Assembly: GCA_022791455.1 (NCBI GenBank)
Contig: JAAVZC010000007.1
Location: 124,001-188,000 of the forward strand
DNA from: Eggerthellaceae bacterium
GTDB lineage: Bacteria; Actinomycetota; Coriobacteriia; Coriobacteriales; Eggerthellaceae
Reading direction: 5' to 3'
Length of the DNA stretch: 64,000 nt
Below the pieces are notes generated by a model, which worked only from the letters and a program-made list of their open reading frames with translations, searched no databases and was not told where the DNA came from. Below are positions 1-8,710 of this stretch, piece by piece. Within the stretch, counting starts at the first letter, position 1. Each line of letters begins with the position of its first letter. The position numbers and the translations under genes are program-made.

Positions 1-1
1 G

Positions 2-187
2 CCCAAGCCGCTCGGCAAGAACGAGCTGGCAGCGCTGTCCATTCCGCTGCTCTCCGAAGAGATGCAGCAAGAGGTGATCGACCGCAACCGCCGCATCAAC
101 CAGTCGGTCCTGCGCGAGGCGGAACGCGCCGAAAAGCTCATAACCCTCATGAACGAAACCGCCGCTCAAAACCGCTTCGAGGACTAG
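2..187 (+). CDS. C-terminal fragment of an unrecognised protein (restriction specificity subunit-like)
   Basis: The frame is open from base 2 to a TAG at 185-187, giving the last 61 residues of a protein whose start lies left of the window. Codon use is GC-rich at third positions, so it reads as coding. The stretch reads PLGKNELAALSIPLLSEEMQ followed by an acidic/basic helix ending QNRFED. A 'sIPLPs.e.Q' turn followed by a long helix resembles the C-terminal half of type I restriction S subunits, but the fragment is too short to prove this. Palindromic repeat DNA follows immediately after the stop. Confidence 0.5.
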   Translation, partial: PKPLGKNELAALSIPLLSEEMQQEVIDRNRRINQSVLREAERAEKLITLMNETAAQNRFED

Positions 188-201
188 TCCCCTTCCCCAT
201 T

Positions 202-334
202 GTCATCCTGAGCGGAGGCCGAAGGCCGCAGTCGAAGGATCTCACCCAGCCGCGGAGATCCTTCGACTCCGCGCTTCGCGCTGCGCTCAGGATGACAAAG
301 GGCGGAGCAGCTGTGCGCTCCGCTCAGGGTGACA
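202..334. repeat. palindromic intergenic repeat, family A
   Basis: The unit begins GTCATCCTGAGCGGAGGCCG at 202 and ends with the inverse ...CGCTCAGGATGAC at 296, so the two halves form a long imperfect hairpin with AAGGATCTC/GAGATCCTT near its centre. A second partial arm (GCTCCGCTCAGGGTGAC) lies at 316-333. The same unit or its halves recur at about 9718, 15075, 43621, 44820, 46714, 52611 and 62596. It fills the gap between the partial gene at the left edge and the LuxR regulator, whose 3' end is at 358. Confidence 0.85.
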
Positions 335-357
335 GCAGTTGAGGCCAAACTTTGACT

Positions 358-1905
358 TCATTCCCCCTCAAGGTAGCGGGTTTCGAAGCGCACGATAAGC
401 TCTTGTTGGTTGTGGACGTCGCACTTGGTGTAGATGTTGCGCACATGGCTGCGCACGGTGTTGTAGGCGATGAACAGATCCTCGGCAATGTGCTGCTTCG
501 AATAGCCCTTCAGCAGCAGTTCGAGCACATCGCATTCGCGCGAGGAAAGCTGCTGGTCGAAAGCCATATCCCGCACCGCCTTCTTCCATCGCCCCAGCTG
601 TGGGCGATCCTCGGGGCTCTGCGTCTCAATCGGTCCCGCCGTTATGCCACCAACCGCGTCAGCATCAGACACGAGTTCCGCCGCCGGCTCACCACTACCA
701 ACCACGCGTTCGGCGCCCAAAGAACGGTCCACATTTGCCAAAGGCCCATCGCTCTCCGGCGGATCGAAGAGCCGATCCACCACTTGCCAGGTGACCACGA
801 AAATACAAGACACCAGCATGAGACCGAGCATGGAAATCTCCACCACATTCATGGTGGCAGCTTCCACACCGGCCGCAAACAACAAATACCCGATCAGCCA
901 TCCCAGCACCGAGCCGATGGCCATAGCACCCCAACCCCAGCCGAACAAGCGCACCGGAGAACGCCCAGATTTATAGGCAATGCCCGCCAGAAGCGTCCAG
1001 ATGAGAATGTTCAGCAGCGCATTCACACATCCGAAAATCTCCAGCATCAGCTCCGATCCCAGCCCGAACACCGGCAGCGGAAGTGTGATGAACGCCAACA
1101 CAACGAAGCCGAAATAGCTCAGCTTCGCCAAATTCGTCTTAGTGGAAAGCATGAGCACCACGCAAGCGAGCCCCATCTTCACGAAGAAGAAGAGCACCGA
1201 GGAATTGCCGCGCGCCTCGGCAAAGGCGTCCATCGGCACCATGGATGGGTAAAACCCGCGCACCACGTTGATGGCGATAGAAAACACGAACACCGCCAGC
1301 ACTAACCGCAGGTAGCCAGACGAAACGCCGTCGGAGGAGGCAGTGGTCTCGTAAACCAGCCGTCCACCGTCCAGCAGCGAGCAGAATGCGGCTATGAGCG
1401 GCAGGAGGCACAGGAACACCAACCCCCATTGCCCCGGAAGCATGAGACCGTAGCCATAGATGAAAGAGGCCATGATCTGAGAAATCACAATGGAGATCAT
1501 GGCGGTTTTTGGATTCACTTGCGAAAGCAGCAAGCCGAAGCGAATGGCCAAAATGGAGGTGAACACACCGGTGCACAGCGTGGCTAGCCAAGACCCGGTA
1601 ACCGCCCCCAACAACGTGGCGAGGCCGGCCAAAAGGCCAGCCCCCAATACCACCATTTGATTCTGGATGACTTTCACCATGCGCCCCGGCATGCAGCCGT
1701 ACACAATGAGCAAACCGGCCATAGCCAATGTGGACACTGCGTAGTTCACCGTAATGGTGAGCGCCGTGGGCTCGGAGCCGGAAAGCACCGCCTCACCGCT
1801 GTAGATCAGCTCGATCCAAGCAATCCAAAACGCGGGCGAGATAAGGGCAAGTGCCGGCACAAGCCCCTCGGTGCCTTTTTTCGTAGATGCCAGGAAATCC
1901 CTCAC
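358..1905 (-). CDS. membrane-embedded LuxR-family transcriptional regulator
   Basis: This is a 515-aa protein. About 390 N-terminal residues form roughly twelve hydrophobic segments resembling a transporter (MFS-like) fold. A polar linker follows, then a C-terminal LuxR/GerE helix-turn-helix at about 455-506 (SSRECDVLELLLKGYSKQHI, then TVRSHVRNIYTKC). The start is GTG at 1905, shortly after GGGGAGG; spacing is tight but no better start is visible. It is the last gene of the dms-like operon, 39 bp after torD, so it is probably co-transcribed and regulates this operon. Regulators of this architecture are abundant in Eggerthella and usually sit beside molybdoenzyme genes. The ligand is unknown. 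Confidence 0.88.
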   Translation of the reverse strand: MRDFLASTKKGTEGLVPALALISPAFWIAWIELIYSGEAVLSGSEPTALTITVNYAVSTLAMAGLLIVYGCMPGRMVKVIQNQMVVLGAGLLAGLATLLGAVTGSWLATLCTGVFTSILAIRFGLLLSQVNPKTAMISIVISQIMASFIYGYGLMLPGQWGLVFLCLLPLIAAFCSLLDGGRLVYETTASSDGVSSGYLRLVLAVFVFSIAINVVRGFYPSMVPMDAFAEARGNSSVLFFFVKMGLACVVLMLSTKTNLAKLSYFGFVVLAFITLPLPVFGLGSELMLEIFGCVNALLNILIWTLLAGIAYKSGRSPVRLFGWGWGAMAIGSVLGWLIGYLLFAAGVEAATMNVVEISMLGLMLVSCIFVVTWQVVDRLFDPPESDGPLANVDRSLGAERVVGSGEPAAELVSDADAVGGITAGPIETQSPEDRPQLGRWKKAVRDMAFDQQLSSRECDVLELLLKGYSKQHIAEDLFIAYNTVRSHVRNIYTKCDVHNQQELIVRFETRYLEGE

Positions 1906-1944
1906 ATGCCTCCCCTTCCCTCTCGTACTGCTCAGAAAGGATAC

Positions 1945-2640
1945 CTATGCCAGCGCGGCCAGAATCTCCTGGAGCAACTGCTCGTCATCCACCATATAGG
2001 CGCGGGCGAACCGCATGAGCGCCGGGTACAGGGGCAGCTGGGCGAACTCTTCCACCTTGGCGATGAGCTGGTCGATCCAGTTGAGGATGTGGTCGGCCAA
2101 GAAATCCCGCTGCGCCTCCAACAAGCCTGCTACCGCGGTAAAATCTTCCGATTCCCCTTGCGCCCGTAGCGCTTCCGCGGTCCTTTGGGCCAGCAGAGCC
2201 ACGAATTCGAACTCGAGCCCCAGGTGATCTTCCGGCATATGGAGCCCAGAGTCGATATCCACGTCCCACGCGCGATAGATGGCCACCACCTCGTCGCGCG
2301 CATCCTGCATGAGCAGGTGGTCTTCGCTGGTGAACACCGACTCGTAGGGCTCGGCGGTAAGCCCATCGTAGACGCCGGCGGAAAGGAAGATGCGGGCGTA
2401 CTCCACCGCCAGGTCGGTACGGGGGTCGGGGCCGGACCGGGCAAGGTAGCGGCGAATCGCGGCGCCCTCTTGCGCTATAGCGGCACTGTCGGAATCCAAC
2501 TCGCCCAGCAACTTCAGCTGAGCAATCTGTTCCGCCGTGAACTCGTGCAGCAGCACATAGCTCATGAACTGGTAGAAACCGGCACGGTCCTCCATGGCCT
2601 GCGCCAGATCGGCAGTGGTGATGGTATCTTGCTCCGCCAT
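1945..2640 (-). CDS. TorD-family molybdoenzyme maturation chaperone
   Basis: This 231-aa, all-alpha, cytoplasmic protein is of typical TorD/DmsD length. Family signatures are visible: EYARIFL...PYESVFTS at about 80-110 and PEDHLGLEFEFVALL at about 133-147. Proteins of this family bind the twin-arginine signal peptide of DMSO-reductase-type apoenzymes and hold them in the cytoplasm until the molybdopterin cofactor is loaded. The nearby 922-aa oxidoreductase with an RRSFLK signal is the obvious client. A GAGGAGG ribosome-binding site lies 8 bases before the ATG. It sits between the NapH-like gene (110 bp upstream) and the LuxR regulator. Confidence 0.88.
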   Translation of the reverse strand: MAEQDTITTADLAQAMEDRAGFYQFMSYVLLHEFTAEQIAQLKLLGELDSDSAAIAQEGAAIRRYLARSGPDPRTDLAVEYARIFLSAGVYDGLTAEPYESVFTSEDHLLMQDARDEVVAIYRAWDVDIDSGLHMPEDHLGLEFEFVALLAQRTAEALRAQGESEDFTAVAGLLEAQRDFLADHILNWIDQLIAKVEEFAQLPLYPALMRFARAYMVDDEQLLQEILAALA

Positions 2641-2749
2641 CTTCCAAACCTCCTCGAAACCAGAGCGGCACGCCGCCGCTCGAAACTCCTTCGCCCGCGC
2701 GCAAGCAGCCCGCAGAAAGCATAGCCGCCCGCGCCGTCAATTCCGGGCA

Positions 2750-3733
2750 CTATCCTCCCATCGGCTGCGGCAGCTCCTCGTCTTCCACCGACAGCGGCAC
2801 CGGGGCCGACTCCGGTGCGGAACGCCGCGCGCCCTCCCCCTTCGCTTTGAACGGAATGCTCACCGCCCCCGCCGGGCAAGCGGCCACGCATTCGCCGCAG
2901 CGCGAGCACTCGGGAATACGGGGGGAATGTGGATCCACAGCCTCCGGGCACACCGCCACACAGGCACGGCAATCAACGCCCTTCGACCGCAGGCAGCTGG
3001 CCTTCTCCACCACGGGGCGCAGGAACGGGCTCTTCGCCGCCACCAGGGAAAGCAGCGCGCTGATGGGGCAAAACGTCGTGCACCAACGGCGGAACAGCAC
3101 CACTTCCGCAAGAAGAATGAGGGGAATGATGACAAGCCCCCAAGACGTTTCGTTGAAGCGGAACAGGTTCCAGAGTCCTATGACCGTGGCGAAGGTGAGA
3201 CCCACCGGGCACACCAGGCAAAACACCGGGAAACCGAAGAGGAAGGAGGTGCCCACCGCCCCCGCCAGCACCGCATGGCGGGAATCCAGCTGCAGGCCAT
3301 CGCGCTTGCCGCCCACTGGCGGCAGCTCCTTCGCCGACGCTTCGCCGGTGCCCGCAGCGGAACAAGACGACCCGCAGGACGCGCAATGGCCCGCAGCTTC
3401 GGAGCCCTCGGCCTTCTCGGCCTCGCCCTCCTTCTTCTGAGGACGGAAGAAATGGCGCAGATGGGGCACCGGGCACGCCCACGAGCAGAAGGCCTTGCCC
3501 ACGAAAAACGCAATGGCCACCACCATCACCAACAAAATGAACGGATGCAGCAGGAACCCGCGCACGCCCGCCATGGCCTCGAGGGCCCCCACAGGGCAAA
3601 TGGCGGCGATGTCCCGCCAGCCTAAAGCCGACGGCGTGCCCAGCCCGGTGTTCACCACCAGGCCGACCACCACCACTACCAGCAGACCTAAGGCAACGAG
3701 TCCTCGCCATCGAGAAATTTTCACCTTGATCAC
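2750..3733 (-). CDS. NapH-like membrane 4Fe-4S protein
   Basis: This 327-aa membrane protein has an N-terminal segment, several further hydrophobic helices, and paired CxxxCP-type motifs (WACPVPHLRHF near residue 90; FCLVCPVG near 170) typical of the NapH/NosR/CcoG group. The C-terminus carries two [4Fe-4S] ferredoxin motifs (CRACVAVCPEA and CSRCGECVAACPAG). It probably passes electrons from menaquinol or another membrane donor to the neighbouring ferredoxin. A polar cysteine-rich insertion, CASCGSSC, lies near residue 115. The GTG start overlaps the stop of the NapG-like gene (GTGA), so the two are translationally coupled. Confidence 0.85.
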   Translation of the reverse strand: MIKVKISRWRGLVALGLLVVVVVGLVVNTGLGTPSALGWRDIAAICPVGALEAMAGVRGFLLHPFILLVMVVAIAFFVGKAFCSWACPVPHLRHFFRPQKKEGEAEKAEGSEAAGHCASCGSSCSAAGTGEASAKELPPVGGKRDGLQLDSRHAVLAGAVGTSFLFGFPVFCLVCPVGLTFATVIGLWNLFRFNETSWGLVIIPLILLAEVVLFRRWCTTFCPISALLSLVAAKSPFLRPVVEKASCLRSKGVDCRACVAVCPEAVDPHSPRIPECSRCGECVAACPAGAVSIPFKAKGEGARRSAPESAPVPLSVEDEELPQPMGG

Positions 3734-4317
3734 CGCCCTTCCGCCGCGTATTCAACATTGATGCCGCGCCGTTTCGACCCCGAATAGGCGCGCCAGGACG
3801 CGGAGGGGCAGGCAAACTCGCAGCGACCGCAGCCGTTGCAAAGCGCCTCGTCCACCACGGGGTTTCCAATGGAGTCGAGCGTGATGGCGCCATAGGTGCA
3901 CGCCTCGACGCACACCCGGCACCCGCCCTTCTGGAACGCGATGCACTCCTGCGCATCCACCACCGCAAGGCCAATGCGCTCTGCATCGGGGTTGAAGGGC
4001 CCGAGCGCTTTCGTGGGACACACGGCAATGCATTCGTCGCAGAAGGTGCAGAAGCCCTTGCGGTAGTCGATGCGGGGAGTGCGGTAATTGACCAAGCCGT
4101 CCTCCACCACGCAGGTGGTGAGGCAGCCTTCCGGGCAGATGCTGCGGCACTTGTCGCACTTGAGGCAGGCGCCGATGAAACGCGCCTCGTCCTGACCGCC
4201 GGGCGGTCGCAGAAGCTGTCCGTCCCCGGCCAGGGCTGTAGCGGTGCCGCCCACAGCGCAGAGAGCCGCAACGCCGCCCACGCTCATGAGGGCCGTCCTT
4301 CGGGAAATGGGGTTCAC
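3730..4317 (-). CDS. NapG-like ferredoxin with Tat signal
   Basis: This is a 195-aa ferredoxin carrying four cysteine clusters: CLKCDKCRSICP, CTFCDECIAVCP, CRVCVEACTYG and CNGCGRCEFACP, enough for four [4Fe-4S] centres. The chosen start is GTG at 4317, preceded by AAGGAG. It gives a twin-arginine leader (NPISRRTALMSVGG), whereas the longer open frame upstream is arginine- and serine-rich and looks non-coding. NapG proteins relay electrons from a NapH-type quinol oxidase to a periplasmic reductase; here the partner is the NapH-like protein encoded next. Finding NapGH-like genes beside a DmsC-type anchor suggests two alternative electron inputs. Confidence 0.85.
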   Translation of the reverse strand: MNPISRRTALMSVGGVAALCAVGGTATALAGDGQLLRPPGGQDEARFIGACLKCDKCRSICPEGCLTTCVVEDGLVNYRTPRIDYRKGFCTFCDECIAVCPTKALGPFNPDAERIGLAVVDAQECIAFQKGGCRVCVEACTYGAITLDSIGNPVVDEALCNGCGRCEFACPSASWRAYSGSKRRGINVEYAAEGR

Positions 4318-4420
4318 GGAAGCTCCTTTCTCAGTTTCAGTGCCGCCGCATCTGCGCGGCGAGGGGCGGGCGGCCAGGAGGGAGGGGCTGGCCGCCCGCA
4401 GACTCAGCGAATCTTCAGGC

Positions 4421-5221
4421 CTACAGCGGCGAGAAGAAGTTGTGAACGAACTGGGCCGCCGTCCACATGTCGGCGCGGAACGCGATGGCGCCCACCAGCG
4501 CGCACACCACCACAACCGCAGCCACGGCGCGGGCGGTGCTCGGCTTCTTCGCCAAAATCACCCCGAACACGGCGGGCAGCACGCCGCCCACGCATACCGA
4601 CAGAATCCAACCCAGCAGCAGCGCATCCGGGCCGCCCTTGGAGACGGTGCCGATGGCGGCCACCACTGCGGCAATCACGCCACCCGCAATCAGAGCAACG
4701 GGAAGCACGCCCAGCTGGTCCGCCTCGTCGCAGAAGCCGGCAATGAGGATGAACAGCGAGATGCCGGCGGGGATGGCGGTAGCCAGATAGCCCAGGGGCA
4801 GCAACACCGTGTTCCAGTTGGCATGAGCTTCCATCATGTAGGAAGCGCCGGCCTCATAGGACAGGGCAACGCCCACCACGGCCGCCAATACCGCTACCAC
4901 CTTGCGGGCGGTCGGCGACGCCTCGCGCTTGATGAGCACCATAAGCACGATGGCCAGAGCCGCCGTGATGCCCAGCAGCACCGCTTCGATAAAGATGCCG
5001 GAGGTGGGATGGTTGAGTGCCTCCAGCATGCGCTCGGGATGCGAGAGATGAGTGACCGAAGCCAGGCCGCCCACAATCAGCAGCACCAGTGCGGTCAACG
5101 TGGCCGGAAAGACCGACTTCTTCAGCCCGCCCGCAAACTCGGCGTAAGCCACTGCGGCCAGAAGCCAGCCGGCCGTGCCGGAAAGGGCGGTGAATATCAC
5201 CAGGGACCATTGGATTTCCAT
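4421..5221 (-). CDS. DmsC-like membrane anchor subunit of a molybdoenzyme
   Basis: This 266-aa protein is almost entirely hydrophobic with about eight predicted transmembrane helices, the size and profile of DmsC anchors. It shows the N-terminal pattern of that family (WSLVIFTALSGTAGW) and an HLSHPERMLEALNHPTSG segment in the second loop that is typical of DMSO reductase anchors. It should oxidise menaquinol and feed electrons to the ferredoxin subunit encoded one base upstream (TAG-C-ATG junction). The gene is followed by the NapG-like gene after a 103-bp gap. Confidence 0.9.
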   Translation of the reverse strand: MEIQWSLVIFTALSGTAGWLLAAVAYAEFAGGLKKSVFPATLTALVLLIVGGLASVTHLSHPERMLEALNHPTSGIFIEAVLLGITAALAIVLMVLIKREASPTARKVVAVLAAVVGVALSYEAGASYMMEAHANWNTVLLPLGYLATAIPAGISLFILIAGFCDEADQLGVLPVALIAGGVIAAVVAAIGTVSKGGPDALLLGWILSVCVGGVLPAVFGVILAKKPSTARAVAAVVVVCALVGAIAFRADMWTAAQFVHNFFSPL

Positions 5222-5222
5222 G

Positions 5223-5807
5223 CTACTCTCCCGTTCTCCACGTTGCGTACTTCTCGGAAAGGATGTAGGCAGTTGCGGGCTTGTTCCCCACGTCCTTCAG
5301 CTGATGGACGGAGGCAGCGTCGGCCGCCGCCAGCGCCTTGCTGGCATCGGAGGAGGGGTCGTCGAGGTCGCCGTAGAAGCGGGCCTCGGCACAGCAATTG
5401 GCCACGCAGGCAGGAAGCTCGCCGATGCTCGTCAGCTGCTGGCACAGCGTGCACTTCTCCACCACCTTCTCTTCGCCGTTCCAGGAACGCACGCCGTAGG
5501 GGCAGGCCATCATGCAGTACTTGCAGCCGATGCACTTCGACTTGTCCACCAGCACAATGTTGGTGTCCGGGTCGCGGTAGCTGGCACCGGTGGGACACAC
5601 ATTCACGCACGGGGCGTTCTCGCACTGCTGGCACATGGTGGGCAGCCAGTACTGCTCGATGTCCGGGAAGGTGCCGAACGGCCCTTCCACAATTACCTTG
5701 TTCCAGTACTCGCCCACATTGATGTCGTTTTCGGCCTTGCAGGACACTTCACAGCTGAAGCAGCCGATGCAACGGTCGAGATCGACCACGATGCAATTAC
5801 GCGTCAT
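5223..5807 (-). CDS. DmsB-like four-cluster ferredoxin subunit
   Basis: This 194-aa protein has four cysteine groups typical of DmsB/NrfC subunits: CIGCFSCEVSCKAEN, CQQCENAPCVNVCP, CIGCKYCMMACPYG and CTLCQQLTSIGELPACVANC. The chosen ATG at 5807 sits 11 bases after GGAGG and overlaps the end of the catalytic gene by 11 bp. An in-frame ATG at 5816 is only two bases from the same Shine-Dalgarno and is therefore less likely. There is no export signal, so the subunit is presumably carried across the membrane with the Tat-signal-bearing catalytic subunit. It transfers electrons from the DmsC-like anchor to the molybdenum site. Confidence 0.92.
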   Translation of the reverse strand: MTRNCIVVDLDRCIGCFSCEVSCKAENDINVGEYWNKVIVEGPFGTFPDIEQYWLPTMCQQCENAPCVNVCPTGASYRDPDTNIVLVDKSKCIGCKYCMMACPYGVRSWNGEEKVVEKCTLCQQLTSIGELPACVANCCAEARFYGDLDDPSSDASKALAAADAASVHQLKDVGNKPATAYILSEKYATWRTGE

Positions 5808-8565
5808 AGACAACATCACCTCCGCCGGTGTTTTCGGAATACTCGGGCATCCAGGCGGCGAACTCTTCCGGCTCGGTCCAAACGCCCTCGGGTTTCTCGG
5901 ATTTCTCAATGTTCACCTGAACGCCGCGCAGGGTGTAGGTGCCGTACTCGTCGTTGTAAGGAGCGTCGCCCTTGGTGAGCACGTTGATGTTCATGGCCTT
6001 CCAAGCCTGGCTGGGGTCTTCGGAATCCAGCAGCTCCGGGTTCCAGAAGCGCTCCTGGTAGATGACCTTCGGCGCAATGCCGGGGGTCACCAGCACCTTG
6101 CCGTGGGTCTCGCCGCGACGGCTGGTCAGCTTCACCCAATCGCCGTCTTCCACGCCAATCTCCGCTGCCGTTTCCGGATTGATCCAGGTAAGCGGCACGG
6201 GGTAGATTTCACGCAGGTAGGGAATGTTGCGCAGGGTGCCGTGGTGGTACAGCGGCACGCGGCCCTGAGTGAGCGCGTAGGGGTACTCGGCGGAGAAGTT
6301 GGCGTCGTCGGACACCGGCGATTCGCTGGGCTCGCGATAGTAAGGCAGCGCCGGGTAGTCCACCGAAGCGGGGCCGAACACGTAGCCCATGGAGTCCTTG
6401 CCGGCGGAGTTACCGGTGCGGCCCAGGCGAATCATGCCCTCGGCGTAGGGCTCGCAGCGCAGCGAGGTGGTGCGGGAGAAGCCCTTCGGCTTTCCGGTCT
6501 CTTCGTTGATCTGATTGTAGTAGCCGTAGGAGTTCTCCACCCAGGGGTCCCACTCGGTGATCTCCATGGGCATAAGTTCCTTGCACTGAGCCCAGGTGAG
6601 GCCTTCGGGGTACTTCTCCTTGAAGGAGCGGCTGACAATCTTCGCCAGCACCTCCTCGTACTCCTCGTAGGTAGTCCAGTTGCGGAACAGCATCTCCTCA
6701 TTGTCGAAGCCGCCTTCGAAGGACTTCTTCGCCTTCTCGTGGCCGCGATCCGCGAGCGCCTTCAGCACCCAGTTCCACATGAGGGTCTCGTCCACCGCCT
6801 CGAACAACTGCACCACGCGCTGGCGAATGAGGAACACGTTGCAGCGGTCGGAAGCGTAGGAGGTCTCCAGCCATTCGCAGGCGGGCAGGATGATGTCCGC
6901 CATCTCCACCGACATGGCAGTGGGGTACATGTACATGTGCACGATGAGCTCGAACTTCTTCGCCGCTTCCAGAAATTGCGCGGCACCGCCCAGCATTGCC
7001 GGCTTGTTGCCGGAACGGTCGATCCACACGCGGGGCAGGTAGGGCTCGCCGGTCTCGAGCGCGGTACGGATGGTGCCAATATGGCTGGCCTTCCAGAAGG
7101 CCAGGCCCTTGTGCTCCATGAAGCCGAGGCGCCGCTCTATGGTCTCGTAGGTGGGGCCCATCTCGTTGAAGCCGTACTTGTCGTAGGCGGGAATGAGATA
7201 GGTGCCGGGGTTTTGGGCCGGGCGCATCTGGGTAAGGTTGCCGGGGTTGTCGATGTTGCCGGTGATGATGTCGATGATGGTGGCACCCATGGCGGCCTGA
7301 GCCGACTGCTCGTACTGGTCGGTGGCCACGCCCAGGCACACGCCGGCATTGGGGGAACCTTCCAGGTAGATGTTGATGGCCTCTTCGATCTTAGCGGCAT
7401 CCAGCCAGCATACTTCGGCTGCCTTCTCCAGCGTCCAACCCTCGCACGCCTCTTTCAAGGCGCGATAGGCGGTCTTGGACATCTTCCCGTTCACTTCGAA
7501 CTCGCCGTCCATCACCGCGTCCAGATCATCGGGATAGGGGTACGGGCACGCCACCGGCTTGTTCTGGGAGGCAGACCACACCACAAACGAGAGGGTGTCC
7601 TCTTCAGGAGCCAGCCCCAGCTCGGAAGCCTTGTAGGTGTAGAGGGTGTCCGGGTTGATGAGGAAGGGCAGGTTGGTCCACTTCAGGCAGAATTCCTCGT
7701 CGTACTTCTTGTTCTCCAGGATGTAGTTGATCCAGGCCAGCTCCAGCGCCACGTCGGTGCCGGGGCGAATGGGCAGCCACACGTCTGCCTTCGCGGCGTC
7801 GGGGGTGAAGCGGGGGTCGATGACCACCATCTTGGTGCCCTTCGCCCTCATGTTCACCAGCGCGCGGCCGCCGGAAGCGGGGCAAGACTGAGAGGGGTCG
7901 GTGCCCCACAGCACGAGCGCCTTGCACTTGGTGTCCTCTACGTAAATCTCGTAGGCGTTGGAGTCGGCGATGGAGTTGTCGGTCTGGCCGTTCATCACCG
8001 GTTGGGCATGGTTGCGCGGCAGGTAGCACTGGGCACAGCCGGGCTCGAAGAAGTTGCCGCCATCGAAGGCCTGCAGAAAGCGCATCTGGCTGTAGAACTG
8101 CGGATTGCCGCCGCCACCGCCGGACACGATGAGGGTCATGGGGTCTTGCTCGTAGATTTCCATCAGCTTGTCAGCGATGGTGTTGATAGCCTCTTCCCAG
8201 CTGATGCGCTCCCAGTTGTTCAGGCCGCGCTCGCCCACGCGACGCATGGGGTACTTCAGGCGGTTCGGGTTGTAGAGGGCCTGGATGCCCGCAGCGCCCT
8301 TGGCGCAAATGCGGCCCTTGCTCATCGGGTCGATGGGGTCGCCCTGAATGCGCACCACGCGACCGTTGCGCACCGTGACCTTCACGGCGCAGTTGGAAAT
8401 ACAGGCGCGGCAAGCGGTCTTGACCACTCGCTCCTCCTGCGCGGCGTCCGCCGCCTGCGCGGCCTCGACGAAGCTGGTGCCCGCCGTCGCCGCCACTGCG
8501 GCCACCGCGCCGGCCACGGCGCTCGTTTTCAGAAAACTGCGACGCGACAGGTTCAAATTGCCCAT
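5797..8565 (-). CDS. DMSO-reductase-family molybdopterin oxidoreductase, catalytic subunit
   Basis: This is a 922-aa enzyme with a twin-arginine leader (LSRRSFLKTSAVAG) cleaved near an AQAADA segment. The proximal [4Fe-4S] site is CRACISNC followed by GRICAKG. The stretch LWGTDPSQSCPASGG lies where DmsA-type enzymes carry the serine ligand of molybdenum (SGG pattern), which is consistent with a DmsA-like enzyme. The C-terminal molybdopterin-dinucleotide domain includes ETAAEIGVEDGDWVKLTSRRG. The ATG at 8565 has an excellent AGGAGG 6 bases away. Substrate cannot be deduced; S- or N-oxides are the default for the family. The enzyme is exported and membrane-bound through the DmsB/DmsC-like subunits. 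Confidence 0.9.
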   Translation of the reverse strand: MGNLNLSRRSFLKTSAVAGAVAAVAATAGTSFVEAAQAADAAQEERVVKTACRACISNCAVKVTVRNGRVVRIQGDPIDPMSKGRICAKGAAGIQALYNPNRLKYPMRRVGERGLNNWERISWEEAINTIADKLMEIYEQDPMTLIVSGGGGGNPQFYSQMRFLQAFDGGNFFEPGCAQCYLPRNHAQPVMNGQTDNSIADSNAYEIYVEDTKCKALVLWGTDPSQSCPASGGRALVNMRAKGTKMVVIDPRFTPDAAKADVWLPIRPGTDVALELAWINYILENKKYDEEFCLKWTNLPFLINPDTLYTYKASELGLAPEEDTLSFVVWSASQNKPVACPYPYPDDLDAVMDGEFEVNGKMSKTAYRALKEACEGWTLEKAAEVCWLDAAKIEEAINIYLEGSPNAGVCLGVATDQYEQSAQAAMGATIIDIITGNIDNPGNLTQMRPAQNPGTYLIPAYDKYGFNEMGPTYETIERRLGFMEHKGLAFWKASHIGTIRTALETGEPYLPRVWIDRSGNKPAMLGGAAQFLEAAKKFELIVHMYMYPTAMSVEMADIILPACEWLETSYASDRCNVFLIRQRVVQLFEAVDETLMWNWVLKALADRGHEKAKKSFEGGFDNEEMLFRNWTTYEEYEEVLAKIVSRSFKEKYPEGLTWAQCKELMPMEITEWDPWVENSYGYYNQINEETGKPKGFSRTTSLRCEPYAEGMIRLGRTGNSAGKDSMGYVFGPASVDYPALPYYREPSESPVSDDANFSAEYPYALTQGRVPLYHHGTLRNIPYLREIYPVPLTWINPETAAEIGVEDGDWVKLTSRRGETHGKVLVTPGIAPKVIYQERFWNPELLDSEDPSQAWKAMNINVLTKGDAPYNDEYGTYTLRGVQVNIEKSEKPEGVWTEPEEFAAWMPEYSENTGGGDVVYDA

Positions 8566-8710
8566 ATCAACCTCCTTATTTCTCTTTCGCTCTCTCAAAT
8601 TACTGGCTCCGAAAGCCCCGCGTCATTGCCTGCTAGCTTCGACAACGATGCTGGCTCCTTCCCATGGGAGCCGTATCTGAACGGGATTTCCCCGTTGATA
8701 CCCGAACGGG

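Noticed and set aside
8566..8710. Molybdenum-cofactor riboswitch before the catalytic subunit
   Set aside because: Only short GGG/CCC pairings; no resemblance to the Moco motif core that I can recognise.
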